Shown here: one piece after another, positions 19,707 through 28,426 of the stretch
Numbering within the stretch: position 1 is the stretch's first letter
Layout: each line of letters begins with the position of its first letter
Source of the DNA: Litorimonas sp964414555
GTDB taxonomy: Bacteria > Pseudomonadota > Alphaproteobacteria > Caulobacterales > Maricaulaceae
Assembly: GCA_964414555.1 (NCBI GenBank)
Contig: CAYPWW010000006.1
Span: forward strand, 1-64,000
Direction of reading: 5' to 3'
DNA length: 64,000 nucleotides
The notes under the pieces: generated by a model
The model's database searches: none
What the model was told of the DNA's origin: nothing
What the model saw: the letters and a program-made list of their open reading frames with translations, nothing else
Program-made: the position numbers and the translations under genes

Positions 19707-20606
19707 ATGACCGACACAAATTTCGACAGCCCGTCTCACGACGTCGACACCCCTGCAGAGGTTGACGCCTCAACGATGGAGATCCGTTACTCCGCGGACA
19801 TCGTTCGCTACAAGACAATGACGAATAGCGAGCTACGAGACACCTTCGTCGTCGACAATCTGTTCCAGCCGGACGTCGTGCATCTGACCTATTCCGATAT
19901 TGATCGCGGCGTCATTGGCTCGGCTGTGCCCGTGTCGAAGTCTTTGACCGTGCCGGTCTTCAAAGACCTTGCCTCTGAGTATTTCGCGCAGCGCCGCGAA
20001 GTCGGCATCATAAATATCGGTGGGGCCGGGTCGATCGAGGTGGACGGCGAGACCTATGCCATGGACCGCTTGGACAGCCTTTATATTGGGCGCGAGAGTC
20101 GCGATATTGTCTTCCATTCCAAGGATGCTGAGACGCCCGCGAAATTCTATTTCGTCTCTTACCCTGCGCATAAACGCTACCCGACGACCCATGTGCCCAA
20201 GTCAAAGGCGAATATGGTCAAGCTGGGGGATACCAAGACCTCCAACAAACGAGTGATTTTTCAACCGATCCACCCAGATATTCTGACGACCTGCCAAATC
20301 GTGATGGGCTTCACGATTTTGGAAGAGGGTAATGTCTGGAACACCTTCCCGCCGCACACGCACAAACGTCGCTCTGAGTTCTATATGTATTTCGACCTCG
20401 AGCCAGAGGCGCGAGTCTTTCACTTCATGGGCGAGCAAGACAATATGCGCCCGATGATCCTGAAAGATGGCGAAGTCGCGCTCTCGCCGATCTGGTCGAT
20501 GCATTGCGGTGCTGGGACGTCTGCTTACACATTCATCTGGTCGATGGGGGGCGAGAACCAAGTCTTTGACGATATGGATCACATTCACCCCGGTGATGTG
20601 GCTTAG
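19707..20606 (+). CDS. kduI: 5-dehydro-4-deoxy-D-glucuronate isomerase
   Basis: This 299-residue cupin enzyme converts 5-keto-4-deoxyuronate to 3-deoxy-D-glycero-2,5-hexodiulosonate. The zinc ligands are visible as PPHTHKRRSE (His-x-His-x4-Glu) and the later His in WSMHCGAG. The ATG at 19707 is chosen because it follows the DUF4861 stop by 1 bp and has the ribosome-site-like GAGAAAGAAA upstream; an earlier in-frame start at 19632 would lie deep inside DUF4861. The N-terminal 25 residues are longer and more acidic than usual. Confidence 0.93.
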   Translation: MTDTNFDSPSHDVDTPAEVDASTMEIRYSADIVRYKTMTNSELRDTFVVDNLFQPDVVHLTYSDIDRGVIGSAVPVSKSLTVPVFKDLASEYFAQRREVGIINIGGAGSIEVDGETYAMDRLDSLYIGRESRDIVFHSKDAETPAKFYFVSYPAHKRYPTTHVPKSKANMVKLGDTKTSNKRVIFQPIHPDILTTCQIVMGFTILEEGNVWNTFPPHTHKRRSEFYMYFDLEPEARVFHFMGEQDNMRPMILKDGEVALSPIWSMHCGAGTSAYTFIWSMGGENQVFDDMDHIHPGDVA

Positions 20607-20664
20607 CCTCTAGAGACTTCTTCGCTTGCGTTGATTTCGTCGCCTGATCCACTAGGTGATGAGC

Positions 20665-21882
20665 ATGAAAGATCATCTGGTCATTATCGGCGCGTCCCAT
20701 ACGGCGGCGCAATTAATTGTCTCCGCGCGACAGAACGGCTGGGCGGGGGATATTACCTTGATCGGGGATGAGGCGCATCTGCCCTATCATCGTCCGCCTT
20801 TGTCCAAGGATTTCCTCTCGGGCAAGAAGGCCATTGACGATATTCTGATCCGCCCCGCGGATAGCTATGCTGCTGCGGAGGTTACGCTACGGCTGGGTGT
20901 CCGCGCTGATGCGATTGACCGCGCAACCAAAACGATTTCGCTCTCGGATGGCAGTCAAATCTCTTATAGCAAGCTTGTGCTAGCCACCGGAGCCCGCGTG
21001 CGAAAATTACCTGTTCCAGGTGCGGATTTGGAGCAGGTCTATTACCTGCGCGATAGTGGGGACGTTGATGATCTTCGCCGCCGAAGCCAGTCGAGCAAAC
21101 GCGCTGTCATTATCGGCGGTGGATATATCGGTTTGGAAACAGCGGCGTCTCTGCGAAAGTTGGGGCTAGCGGTGACAGTCATCGAGGCGATGCCCCGCAT
21201 CCTTCAGCGTGTGACAACGCCGATCATGTCAGATTTCTTCCGGCGCTTGCATCGTGAAGAAGGTGTCGACCTTGTCGAAGGTGAAATGGTCAATGCTATC
21301 TCTGCGGTCGAGGATGGTGTGCGCGTTTTAACAAAATCAGGCCTGGAATTTTCTGCCGATTTCGTCGTCATTGGCATTGGTGTCATTCCAAATGTAGAGC
21401 TGGCCGAAGACGCCGCCCTAAAAGTCGAGAACGGGATCGTCGTAGATTCGTATTGTCTGACGAACGATCCCGACATCTATGCAGCGGGCGACGTCGCCGC
21501 GCGTCACCACGAACTTTATGATCAGCCCATGCGAATCGAGTCTGTGCCCAATACAACGGAACAGGCCAAGATGGTCGCGGCGCACCTAACAGGGCGCGCT
21601 GCTATTCTCTCGACCGTTCCTTGGTTTTGGTCCGATCAGTATGACGTGAAACTTCAAATTGCCGGCCTCTCGAAGGACATTGATGATCAGGTCACCCGTG
21701 GCGACATTAACAGCCGAGCCTTCGCGGTGTTCAGTTTTAAAAATAACAAACTTGTGTGCGTGGACGCCGTAAACGATCCGAGGTCATTTATGTTTGGTAA
21801 GCTCGCCATGACGAAGAACAGGGTCTTGGATCATAAGATATTGGCCGATCCAGCGTCTCCGCATAAATCCGCGTTTCTTTAA
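20665..21882 (+). CDS. FAD-dependent ferredoxin/rubredoxin reductase family
   Basis: This protein of about 405 residues has an N-terminal FAD motif (VIIGASHTAAQL), a second Rossmann site for NAD(P)H (VIIGGGYIGLETA) at about 150, and the C-terminal FAD contact DIYAAGDVA. It belongs to the putidaredoxin-reductase-like group that passes electrons to ferredoxins for P450 or ring-hydroxylating oxygenases. No ferredoxin or oxygenase partner gene is adjacent. GTG 20656, ATG 20659 and ATG 20665 are all possible starts; an AGG at 20654 suits 20665. It ends convergently with the MarR gene (4-bp overlap). Confidence 0.85.
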   Translation: MKDHLVIIGASHTAAQLIVSARQNGWAGDITLIGDEAHLPYHRPPLSKDFLSGKKAIDDILIRPADSYAAAEVTLRLGVRADAIDRATKTISLSDGSQISYSKLVLATGARVRKLPVPGADLEQVYYLRDSGDVDDLRRRSQSSKRAVIIGGGYIGLETAASLRKLGLAVTVIEAMPRILQRVTTPIMSDFFRRLHREEGVDLVEGEMVNAISAVEDGVRVLTKSGLEFSADFVVIGIGVIPNVELAEDAALKVENGIVVDSYCLTNDPDIYAAGDVAARHHELYDQPMRIESVPNTTEQAKMVAAHLTGRAAILSTVPWFWSDQYDVKLQIAGLSKDIDDQVTRGDINSRAFAVFSFKNNKLVCVDAVNDPRSFMFGKLAMTKNRVLDHKILADPASPHKSAFL

Positions 21883-22328
21883 CCTTCGGGAAAATCCACG
21901 ATCAGAAACTCGAGCGTTTGTAGAAACTTCTGCGTTTCGGCCTTATCTAAAATCCCCTCGCCATCCGCGCCACTAGCTTGCATCTCGCCCCAGATGGCAT
22001 CGTAAAGCGTACGGCCGTTTTCCGTCATATAAAGATGTGCTTTCCGCCCATCTTCTGGGGATGCCTCACGTCGCAGAAAGCCATGTTGAACAAGACTGGC
22101 AACAGCGCGGCTGACGATTCCTTTATCCATAGGCGTGAGCGCAACAACTTGGCTAGACGTGCGGCCTTCCGAGTCCGCCACAGCCGCAAGAACGCGCCAT
22201 TGGCTCAGGTTCAATCCGCCGATTTCAGAGGCGACACTGGCCGATTTTCGCGCCACGCGGTCAGCCAAAACTGTCAGCTTATAAGTCCAGCTGGCATCAA
22301 GTTTTAATGAAGAGGTCGGCTTTTGCAT
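21879..22328 (-). CDS. MarR-family regulator of the tyrosine/homogentisate operon
   Basis: This 149-residue winged-helix protein has a MarR core (LNLSQWRVLAAVADSEGRTS, DKGIVSRAVASLVQHGFL, and the wing SPEDGRKAHLY). The ATG at 22328 is preferred to 22346 as it leaves the operator region free. It is divergent from hppD and probably represses that operon, like HmgR/HpaR-type regulators that respond to aromatic intermediates. Two palindromes lie between the genes. Confidence 0.85.
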   Translation of the reverse strand: MQKPTSSLKLDASWTYKLTVLADRVARKSASVASEIGGLNLSQWRVLAAVADSEGRTSSQVVALTPMDKGIVSRAVASLVQHGFLRREASPEDGRKAHLYMTENGRTLYDAIWGEMQASGADGEGILDKAETQKFLQTLEFLIVDFPEG

Positions 22329-22350
22329 ACTTCGTTCTTGGCACAAATTG

Positions 22351-22379
22351 GTTGCAATCGCAACAGATTGTGATTACAA
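22351..22379. promoter_or_regulatory. Tandem palindromic MarR operator upstream of hppD
   Basis: GTTGC-aatc-GCAAC (22351-22364) and TTGT-gatt-ACAA (22368-22379) are two related inverted repeats 17 bp apart centre to centre. They sit in the 80 bp between the MarR start (22328) and the hppD GTG (22409). The layout fits one dimer per palindrome and cooperative repression. Confidence 0.6.
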
Positions 22380-22408
22380 CTATTCAAAATTTAGACAAGG
22401 AGCCTTAC

Positions 22409-23512
22409 GTGCCAGATCTTTTCGACAACCCGGCCGGCCTTGATGGTTTTGAATTTGTAGAATTTTCAGCGCCAGAAAAGGGCATCTTAGAACCTGTTTT
22501 CGAGACGATGGGTTTTACAAAGGTCGCACGCCACCGCTCAAAAGATGTCGAGCTTTGGCGCCAGGGCGGCATCAACCTGATTACGAACTATGAGCCGCGT
22601 AGTCCGGCTTGGTTCTTTGCGCGCGAGCATGGACCCTCCGCCTGCGGTATGGGCTTTCGCGTACATGACGCACAGGCGGCTTATGATCACTTGTTAGAAC
22701 AAGGCGCGGAACCCGTAGATGTGAAGACGGGCGCGATGGAGTTACGCATTCCTGGCATTCGGGGGATTGGTAATTCGATCATTTATCTGGTGGATCGCTA
22801 CGTTGATGCAGATGACAGTACGCTCTCTATCTATGATATTGATTTCGACTTTCTGCCCGGTGTTGAAAAGTTTCCAGAAGGGTGCGGATTTCAACGCATC
22901 GACCACCTGACGCACAATGTTTACACGGGTCGCATGTCCTACTGGGCATCATTTTACGAGAAACTATTTAATTTCCAAGAAATTCGCTTCTTCGACATTA
23001 AGGGCGAATATACAGGTTTGACCTCGAAAGCCCTGACGGCGCCAGATGGAAAAATCCGCATCCCGCTGAACGAAGAGGGTGAGGGCGGTAAGGGCCAAAT
23101 CGAAGAGTTCCTGCGCGAATATAATGGCGAAGGAATCCAACATATCGCCCTGATCTGTGATGACATCATCGCAGCTTGGGACAAGCTGAAGGATAAAGGC
23201 GTGCCCTTTATGACAGCGCCGCCAGAGACCTACTACAAAATGTTAGAAGGGCGTCTGCCCGGGCATGGCCGGGATGTAGACGCGCTACAAACACGAGGAA
23301 TCTTGTTGGATGGCACGACCGAAGGCGGCACGCCGAGACTACTCTTACAAATTTTCGCAGAGCCGCGCGTTGGGCCCGTTTTCTTTGAATTTATTCAGCG
23401 CGTCGGCGACTATGCAGATGGTTTCGGCGAGGGTAATTTCAAAGCGCTATTCGAGAGTATCGAACGCGATCAAGTCGAACGCGGCGTATTGAAAGTTGAG
23501 GAGGACGCATAG
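22409..23512 (+). CDS. hppD: 4-hydroxyphenylpyruvate dioxygenase
   Basis: This 367-residue non-haem iron dioxygenase converts 4-hydroxyphenylpyruvate to homogentisate. The iron ligands sit in FQRIDHLTHNV (His), GIQHIALICDD (His) and FFEFIQRVGDY (Glu), in the usual order. The start is GTG at 22409: a strong AAGGAG ends 6 bp before it and it lies after the MarR operator. The longer ATG frame from 22307 overlaps the MarR gene and lacks homology-like sequence. It is the first gene of a seven-gene operon. Confidence 0.93.
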   Translation: MPDLFDNPAGLDGFEFVEFSAPEKGILEPVFETMGFTKVARHRSKDVELWRQGGINLITNYEPRSPAWFFAREHGPSACGMGFRVHDAQAAYDHLLEQGAEPVDVKTGAMELRIPGIRGIGNSIIYLVDRYVDADDSTLSIYDIDFDFLPGVEKFPEGCGFQRIDHLTHNVYTGRMSYWASFYEKLFNFQEIRFFDIKGEYTGLTSKALTAPDGKIRIPLNEEGEGGKGQIEEFLREYNGEGIQHIALICDDIIAAWDKLKDKGVPFMTAPPETYYKMLEGRLPGHGRDVDALQTRGILLDGTTEGGTPRLLLQIFAEPRVGPVFFEFIQRVGDYADGFGEGNFKALFESIERDQVERGVLKVEEDA

Positions 23513-24076
23513 ATGGCTACCCCAAAACTCGCAGGTATTCATCACGTTGCCTATCGCTGCAAAGACGCCAAACAAACGGTTGAATTTTATCGTGATGCGC
23601 TCGGGATGAAATTTTCAAAGGCCTTTGCCGAAGATCATGTCCCCTCGACGGGCGCCTATGATCCTTACATGCATGTCTTCCTCGAAGCCGGAAATGGCAA
23701 TGTCCTCGCGTTTTTCGAACTGCCAGAACAGCCTGAGATGGACCGAGATCGGAACACGCCTGAATGGGTGCAACATCTCGCTATGAAAGTTGGTAGTCTG
23801 GATGAATTGCTCTCTGCGAAGGCGCATCTTGAAGCTATGGGACTCGATGTCTTAGGGCCAACGCACCACGGAATTTTCAAATCTATTTATTTCTTTGACC
23901 CCAATGGTCACCGCGTCGAACTGGCCGCAGATATCGGCACGTCCGAGCAATATGCAGAGCTGCAGCGCGTTGCAGACCCAATGTTAGAAGAGTGGTCCGA
24001 GACGAAAAAGGCGCCCCGCCACGCCGCTTGGTTGCATGCGTTGGCGAATGCTGAAAACGCAAAGGCGACGTCTTGA
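23513..24076 (+). CDS. VOC-superfamily dioxygenase-like protein (candidate homogentisate step)
   Basis: This 187-residue protein is a single VOC (glyoxalase/extradiol dioxygenase) unit. All three metal ligands appear present: His11 (GIHHVAYR), His88 (EWVQHLAMKV) and Glu136 (FFDPNGHRVEL). It starts directly after the hppD stop and overlaps the maiA start. In most tyrosine operons the gene between hppD and maiA is homogentisate 1,2-dioxygenase, a cupin of about 430 residues, which is absent here. The protein may therefore open the homogentisate ring, or it may be an unrelated glyoxalase with hmgA lying elsewhere. The family call is firm; the role is speculative. Confidence 0.75.
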   Translation: MATPKLAGIHHVAYRCKDAKQTVEFYRDALGMKFSKAFAEDHVPSTGAYDPYMHVFLEAGNGNVLAFFELPEQPEMDRDRNTPEWVQHLAMKVGSLDELLSAKAHLEAMGLDVLGPTHHGIFKSIYFFDPNGHRVELAADIGTSEQYAELQRVADPMLEEWSETKKAPRHAAWLHALANAENAKATS

Positions 24077-24702
24077 AACTTCACGGCTATTGGCGGTCGT
24101 CGACGAGCTACCGCGTTCGGATCGCACTGAACGTAAAAGGCGTCGACTATCGCTATGTTCCGGTCAATCTCTTGACGGGAGAGCACCGAGACGCGGCATA
24201 TCGTGTCAAAAATCCGCATGGCACGGTTCCAATGCTCGACACAGGCGAGGTGCGCTTGACGCAGTCTCTTGCCATTCTAGATTGGCTTGAAGCCAGTTAT
24301 GCGCGGCCCTCTTTCCTGCCGAAGCAGAACGTCTCGCTTTGCCGCGATCTCTATTATGCGGTCGCGACGGAATTACATGCGCCGCTGAACCCGTCGATTT
24401 TGAAAAATCTGTTTGGCGATGACCAAGCCGCAAAAGAGGCTTTTTATCAATTCATCCTCCACCGCAGCTTTACGCCGATCGAGGCGCGGCTGGTGGATCA
24501 TGATTTTGAAGGACACGCCCTACCTTTCGGGCAACCAACATTGTTTGAGATCGTTCTGATCCCTCAGCTATATAATGCACGGAGGTGGAATGTAGCGCTT
24601 GATGATTTTCCAATCTTGAGAAAAATCGATGCGCACTGCCAGACTCTTGAGGCGTTCAGCAAAGCGCGACCCGAAAACCAAATTGACGCGACAGAAGGAT
24701 AG
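24073..24702 (+). CDS. maiA: Maleylacetoacetate isomerase (zeta-class GST)
   Basis: This 209-residue protein has a thioredoxin-like N-terminal domain (about 1-80) with the zeta motif SSTSYRVRIALN (the SSxxxxR glutathione site) and a helical C-terminal domain. It isomerises 4-maleylacetoacetate to fumarylacetoacetate using glutathione. The start is TTG, overlapping the VOC stop as TTGA, so it depends on coupled translation. It stands just before the fumarylacetoacetate hydrolase gene. Confidence 0.92.
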   Translation: MKLHGYWRSSTSYRVRIALNVKGVDYRYVPVNLLTGEHRDAAYRVKNPHGTVPMLDTGEVRLTQSLAILDWLEASYARPSFLPKQNVSLCRDLYYAVATELHAPLNPSILKNLFGDDQAAKEAFYQFILHRSFTPIEARLVDHDFEGHALPFGQPTLFEIVLIPQLYNARRWNVALDDFPILRKIDAHCQTLEAFSKARPENQIDATEG

Positions 24703-24705
24703 ATC

Positions 24706-25716
24706 ATGAAACTTGCCAGCCTGAAAAATGGAACCCGCGACGGGCATCTGATCGTCGTTTCAAAAGACCTGTCCCGCTATGCAGACGCGTCTGATATTGC
24801 GCCAACGCTACAAGTCGCTTTGGATGATTGGGATAAGACTGCACCAGAATTAAATAAACTGTCCGAACAGCTCGAAAGCAATACGGCTATGGGTCAGCCT
24901 TTTGATACAGCCAAGGTTGAGAGCCCGCTGCCGCGTGCTTATCAATGGCTGGATGGGTCTGCCTATATCAACCACGTGGAATTAGTTCGCAAAGCGCGCG
25001 GCGCAGAAGTGCCCCAGAGTTTCTACGAAGACCCGCTGATGTATCAGGGAGTCTCGGGACCCAACCTCGCGCCGACAGATCCGATCCCTTTCACGGATAT
25101 AAGTTGGGGCTATGACATGGAAGGCGAGATCGCCGTGATTGTCGATGATGTCCCCTTAGGCGTGAGCGAGATCGATGCGCTGGATCACATCAAACTCGTC
25201 CTGCTTTGTAATGACGTTAGCTTGCGGGGCCTGATTCCAGCGGAACTTGGCAAGGGCTTTGGGTTTGTACAATCCAAACCCCCCTGTGCGTTCTCGCCCG
25301 TCGCTGTGACACCAGAGGCTCTGGGCGACATGTGGAAAGATGGGCTGATCCATCGCCCGCTGCACGTTGATTATAACGGCGCGCCATTTGGCCGAGCGGA
25401 AGCGGCAGAAGACGCAACCTTCAGCCTCGCGCGCCTCGTCGCCCATGCGGCTAAGACGCGCCCCCTGACTGCGGGCACAATTATCGGCTCTGGCACAGTG
25501 TCCAATATGGGCGCGGATGGTGGTCCTGGAAAACCCGTCAGCGAAGGCGGACGTGGTTATAGTTGTATCGCCGAGATCCGTATGATTGAAAAAATCGCGA
25601 CAGGTGAATTTATTACACCCTTCATGTCATCGGGTGATACGGTTCGGCTAGAAATGTTCGACGCAGAAGGCCAATCCATTTTCGGTGCAATCGATCAAAC
25701 CGTCGGAGCAAGCTGA
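24706..25716 (+). CDS. fahA: Fumarylacetoacetate hydrolase
   Basis: This 336-residue FAH-family protein has an N-terminal domain of about 80 residues, then the catalytic beta-roll with metal ligands in YDMEGEIAVIVDD (two Glu) and LVLLCNDVSLR (Asp). It splits fumarylacetoacetate to fumarate and acetoacetate, the last step of tyrosine breakdown. The preceding maiA gene ends 3 bp upstream, and its stop overlaps scoA by 1 bp. Its size fits the bacterial fumarylacetoacetase group. Confidence 0.9.
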   Translation: MKLASLKNGTRDGHLIVVSKDLSRYADASDIAPTLQVALDDWDKTAPELNKLSEQLESNTAMGQPFDTAKVESPLPRAYQWLDGSAYINHVELVRKARGAEVPQSFYEDPLMYQGVSGPNLAPTDPIPFTDISWGYDMEGEIAVIVDDVPLGVSEIDALDHIKLVLLCNDVSLRGLIPAELGKGFGFVQSKPPCAFSPVAVTPEALGDMWKDGLIHRPLHVDYNGAPFGRAEAAEDATFSLARLVAHAAKTRPLTAGTIIGSGTVSNMGADGGPGKPVSEGGRGYSCIAEIRMIEKIATGEFITPFMSSGDTVRLEMFDAEGQSIFGAIDQTVGAS

Positions 25717-26420
25717 TGGCGTCTAAACTATATCAAACGGCGGAAGATGCGCTCGCGGGTCTGACATTTGACGGGATGACCGTCATGTCCGGCGGGTTTG
25801 GTCTTTGCGGCATTCCAGAGCTATCGATCGCTGCACTCGTCAAATCTGGCGCGACGGATTTGACCGTAATTTCCAATAATGCAGGCGTGGACGGCTTTGG
25901 TCTCGGCCTCTTGCTAGAAACGCGGCAGATCAAAAAGATGATCAGTTCCTACGTAGGTGAGAACAAAGAATTTGAGCGCCAATTTCTCTCTGGCGAGTTG
26001 GAATTAGAATTTAATCCGCAAGGTACGTTGGCCGAACGTTGCCGCGCGGGCGGTGCAGGCATTCCGGGGTTTTATACAAAAACAGGCGTCGGAACTGTCA
26101 TTGCCGAAGGCAAAGAGCATCGCGCGTTTGATGACGAAACCTATATCCTTGAAACAGGTCTTCGCGCCGATCTTTCGATCGTAAAAGCGTGGCGCGGTGA
26201 TGCGCAAGGGAACCTTGTCTATCGGCATACAGCGCGAAACTTTAACCCAGAGATGGCGATGGCTGGTAAAGTCACGGTGGCTGAGGTTGAAGAAATCGTT
26301 CCTGTTGGATCGCTCGACCCGAATGATATCCATACGCCGGGCATTTTCGTGCAACGCATTATACAAGGTCACCACGAAAAACGGATCGAAAAAGAGACCG
26401 TTCGGGAGGTTTCGTCATGA
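25716..26420 (+). CDS. scoA: Succinyl-CoA:3-ketoacid CoA-transferase subunit A
   Basis: This 234-residue protein is of CoA-transferase family I, alpha subunit. The glycine-rich motif MSGGFGLCGIPE is near residue 24, and the conserved ETYILETGLRADLSIVKAW is present. With subunit B it activates acetoacetate, the product of the FAH just upstream, to acetoacetyl-CoA using succinyl-CoA. The 4-bp overlap with scoB indicates a stoichiometric complex. Confidence 0.93.
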   Translation: MASKLYQTAEDALAGLTFDGMTVMSGGFGLCGIPELSIAALVKSGATDLTVISNNAGVDGFGLGLLLETRQIKKMISSYVGENKEFERQFLSGELELEFNPQGTLAERCRAGGAGIPGFYTKTGVGTVIAEGKEHRAFDDETYILETGLRADLSIVKAWRGDAQGNLVYRHTARNFNPEMAMAGKVTVAEVEEIVPVGSLDPNDIHTPGIFVQRIIQGHHEKRIEKETVREVSS

Positions 26421-27049
26421 GCTGGGACCGCAATCAAATGGCGCAACGCGCCGCGCAAGAACTGCAAGATGGCTTCTACGTCAATCTCGGCATTGGGATT
26501 CCGACACTTGTATCGAACTACATTCCGGACGGGGTCGATGTCACCTTGCAGTCGGAAAATGGCATGCTGGGCATGGGTCCATTTCCAATGCCGGGCGAGG
26601 CGGATGCCGATCTAATTAACGCCGGAAAGCAGACCATCACAACACTCCCACGCAGCTCTTTCTTTTCCAGCGCGACTAGCTTTGCCATGATCCGGGGCGG
26701 CCATATTGATCTGGCCATTCTCGGCGCGATGGAAGTCGCAGAAAATGGTGATCTCGCCAATTGGATGATTCCGGGTAAACTCGTCAAAGGGATGGGCGGT
26801 GCGATGGACCTCGTCGCAGGTGTCAAACGCATCATCGTCGTAACGGATCACACGAATAAGCGCGGCGAGAGTAAAATACTCAAACGCTGTACGCTCCCGC
26901 TGACGGGGACAGCCGTTGTTGACCGGATCATTACCGATCTTGGCGTGTTTGATGTTGTCCCAGCGGGCCTAAAAACCGTCGAGATCGCAACGGGCGTGAC
27001 AGCGGAAGAAATTGCCGCCAAGACGAAGGCAACACTCGTCAAAGCCTAA
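26417..27049 (+). CDS. scoB: Succinyl-CoA:3-ketoacid CoA-transferase subunit B
   Basis: This 210-residue beta subunit has the catalytic Glu in SENGMLGMGP and the conserved VVVTDHTNK-like block (IIVVTDHTNKRGESKIL). It partners ScoA to complete conversion of tyrosine carbon to acetoacetyl-CoA. Confidence 0.93.
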   Translation: MSWDRNQMAQRAAQELQDGFYVNLGIGIPTLVSNYIPDGVDVTLQSENGMLGMGPFPMPGEADADLINAGKQTITTLPRSSFFSSATSFAMIRGGHIDLAILGAMEVAENGDLANWMIPGKLVKGMGGAMDLVAGVKRIIVVTDHTNKRGESKILKRCTLPLTGTAVVDRIITDLGVFDVVPAGLKTVEIATGVTAEEIAAKTKATLVKA

Positions 27050-27058
27050 AGGATTTTC

Positions 27059-28426
27059 ATGGCATATGCTTCTACCAATCCCGCAACGGGTGAGTGCGTC
27101 GCGGAATTCGATAACCTTTCTAAAGCTGAGATCGAAACGGCGCTGAAAAAGTCCGTCATTGCGCATGAGATGTTGAAAACTTGGTCGGTGGATGATCGCG
27201 CCGCGGCGATGCATCGTCTGGCGGATATACTCGAAAAAGATGCTAGCCGCCTCGGCGAAGTTATCACGTTGGAGATGGGCAAAACTCTGAAATCCGCCGT
27301 GGCGGAAGTCAAAAAATGCGCCATGGGCTGCCGATATTACGCGGACCATGCAGCAGAAATGCTAGCCGATGTGCTAGTCGAAGCCACAGAGGCTACGACC
27401 TATAAAACCTATCTTCCGCTCGGCCCGATTATGGTGGTCATGCCGTGGAATTACCCGCTTTGGCAGGTCTACCGTTTTGTCGCGCCAGCATTGATGGCGG
27501 GGAACACTGGGCTGCTGAAACACGCTTCGAACGTTCCGCAATGCGCGCAATCGATTGAGGCCTGTGTCCGTCGTGCGGGCTTCCCAGAGGGTGCAATGCA
27601 AAACCTCTTTGTGACGACCGATGAAGTCGGCGAGATCTTGCGCGATGATCGTGTGCGCGGCGCGACGCTGACGGGTTCAGAAGGCGCAGGAGCGGCCGTT
27701 GCATCGATCTGTGGCAATGTTATCAAGCCGACGGTCTTAGAATTAGGCGGGTCGGACGCCTTCATCGTTATGCCTAGTGCCGACCTTGACCGAGCCGTCG
27801 ACGTTGCTGTGACAGCGCGTACACAAAATAATGGTCAGTCCTGCATCGCGGGAAAGCGCTTTATTGTTCACAGCGAGATTTACGCGGAATTCCGGACAAA
27901 ATTTAAAGCGGCGATGGAGGCTTTGGTCGTTGGTGACCCGATGGATCCCGATACGGATATTGGCCCGCTCGTGACATCGGGTGCGCGGGAAGAAATTGCT
28001 TCGCAGGTGCAGACGGCATTAGCCGACGGCGCAACCCGCGTGACGGGTGCAGAGCAGATCGACGGGTCCGGTTATTTTTTCCAACCTGGTATCCTAGAGA
28101 GTGTGCCAAAAAGCTCTGATATCTACCATGCAGAAATTTTCGGACCTGTCGCGATGTTGTTCGAAGTCCCCTCAATAGAGGCCGCGATAGAGCTAGCCAA
28201 TGATAGTCCTTTCGGATTGGGTTCCGCAATTTTCACAACGGATAAGGCCGAGCAAAAAATGGCGATTGAACAGATCGAAGCGGGGGCGACGTTTGTCAAC
28301 TCTATGACCGCCTCACATCCGGCGCTGCCTTTTGGTGGCATCAAACGATCGGGCTATGGGCGAGAATTGTCGGCAGAAGGCCTGCACGCTTTTTGTAATA
28401 TCAAGACGGTATCAATTGCGCCTTAG
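27059..28426 (+). CDS. NAD(P)-dependent succinate-semialdehyde dehydrogenase family (ALDH)
   Basis: This 455-residue aldehyde dehydrogenase has the general base Glu in VLELGGSDAF and the nucleophile Cys in NNGQSCIAGKRF. Its shorter length and SNVPQCA/PWNYPLWQVYR segments fit the Sad/GabD-like subgroup. It follows scoB by 9 bp and probably belongs to the operon, although the known homogentisate pathway does not need a succinate-semialdehyde step. It may serve a 4-hydroxyphenylacetate or GABA side branch. Its stop overlaps the convergent GT2 stop by 4 bp. Confidence 0.88.
   Translation: MAYASTNPATGECVAEFDNLSKAEIETALKKSVIAHEMLKTWSVDDRAAAMHRLADILEKDASRLGEVITLEMGKTLKSAVAEVKKCAMGCRYYADHAAEMLADVLVEATEATTYKTYLPLGPIMVVMPWNYPLWQVYRFVAPALMAGNTGLLKHASNVPQCAQSIEACVRRAGFPEGAMQNLFVTTDEVGEILRDDRVRGATLTGSEGAGAAVASICGNVIKPTVLELGGSDAFIVMPSADLDRAVDVAVTARTQNNGQSCIAGKRFIVHSEIYAEFRTKFKAAMEALVVGDPMDPDTDIGPLVTSGAREEIASQVQTALADGATRVTGAEQIDGSGYFFQPGILESVPKSSDIYHAEIFGPVAMLFEVPSIEAAIELANDSPFGLGSAIFTTDKAEQKMAIEQIEAGATFVNSMTASHPALPFGGIKRSGYGRELSAEGLHAFCNIKTVSIAP

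Noticed and set aside
22307..22408. N-terminal extension of hppD
   Set aside because: It covers the MarR promoter and operator; GTG 22409 has a strong ribosome site and the right protein length.
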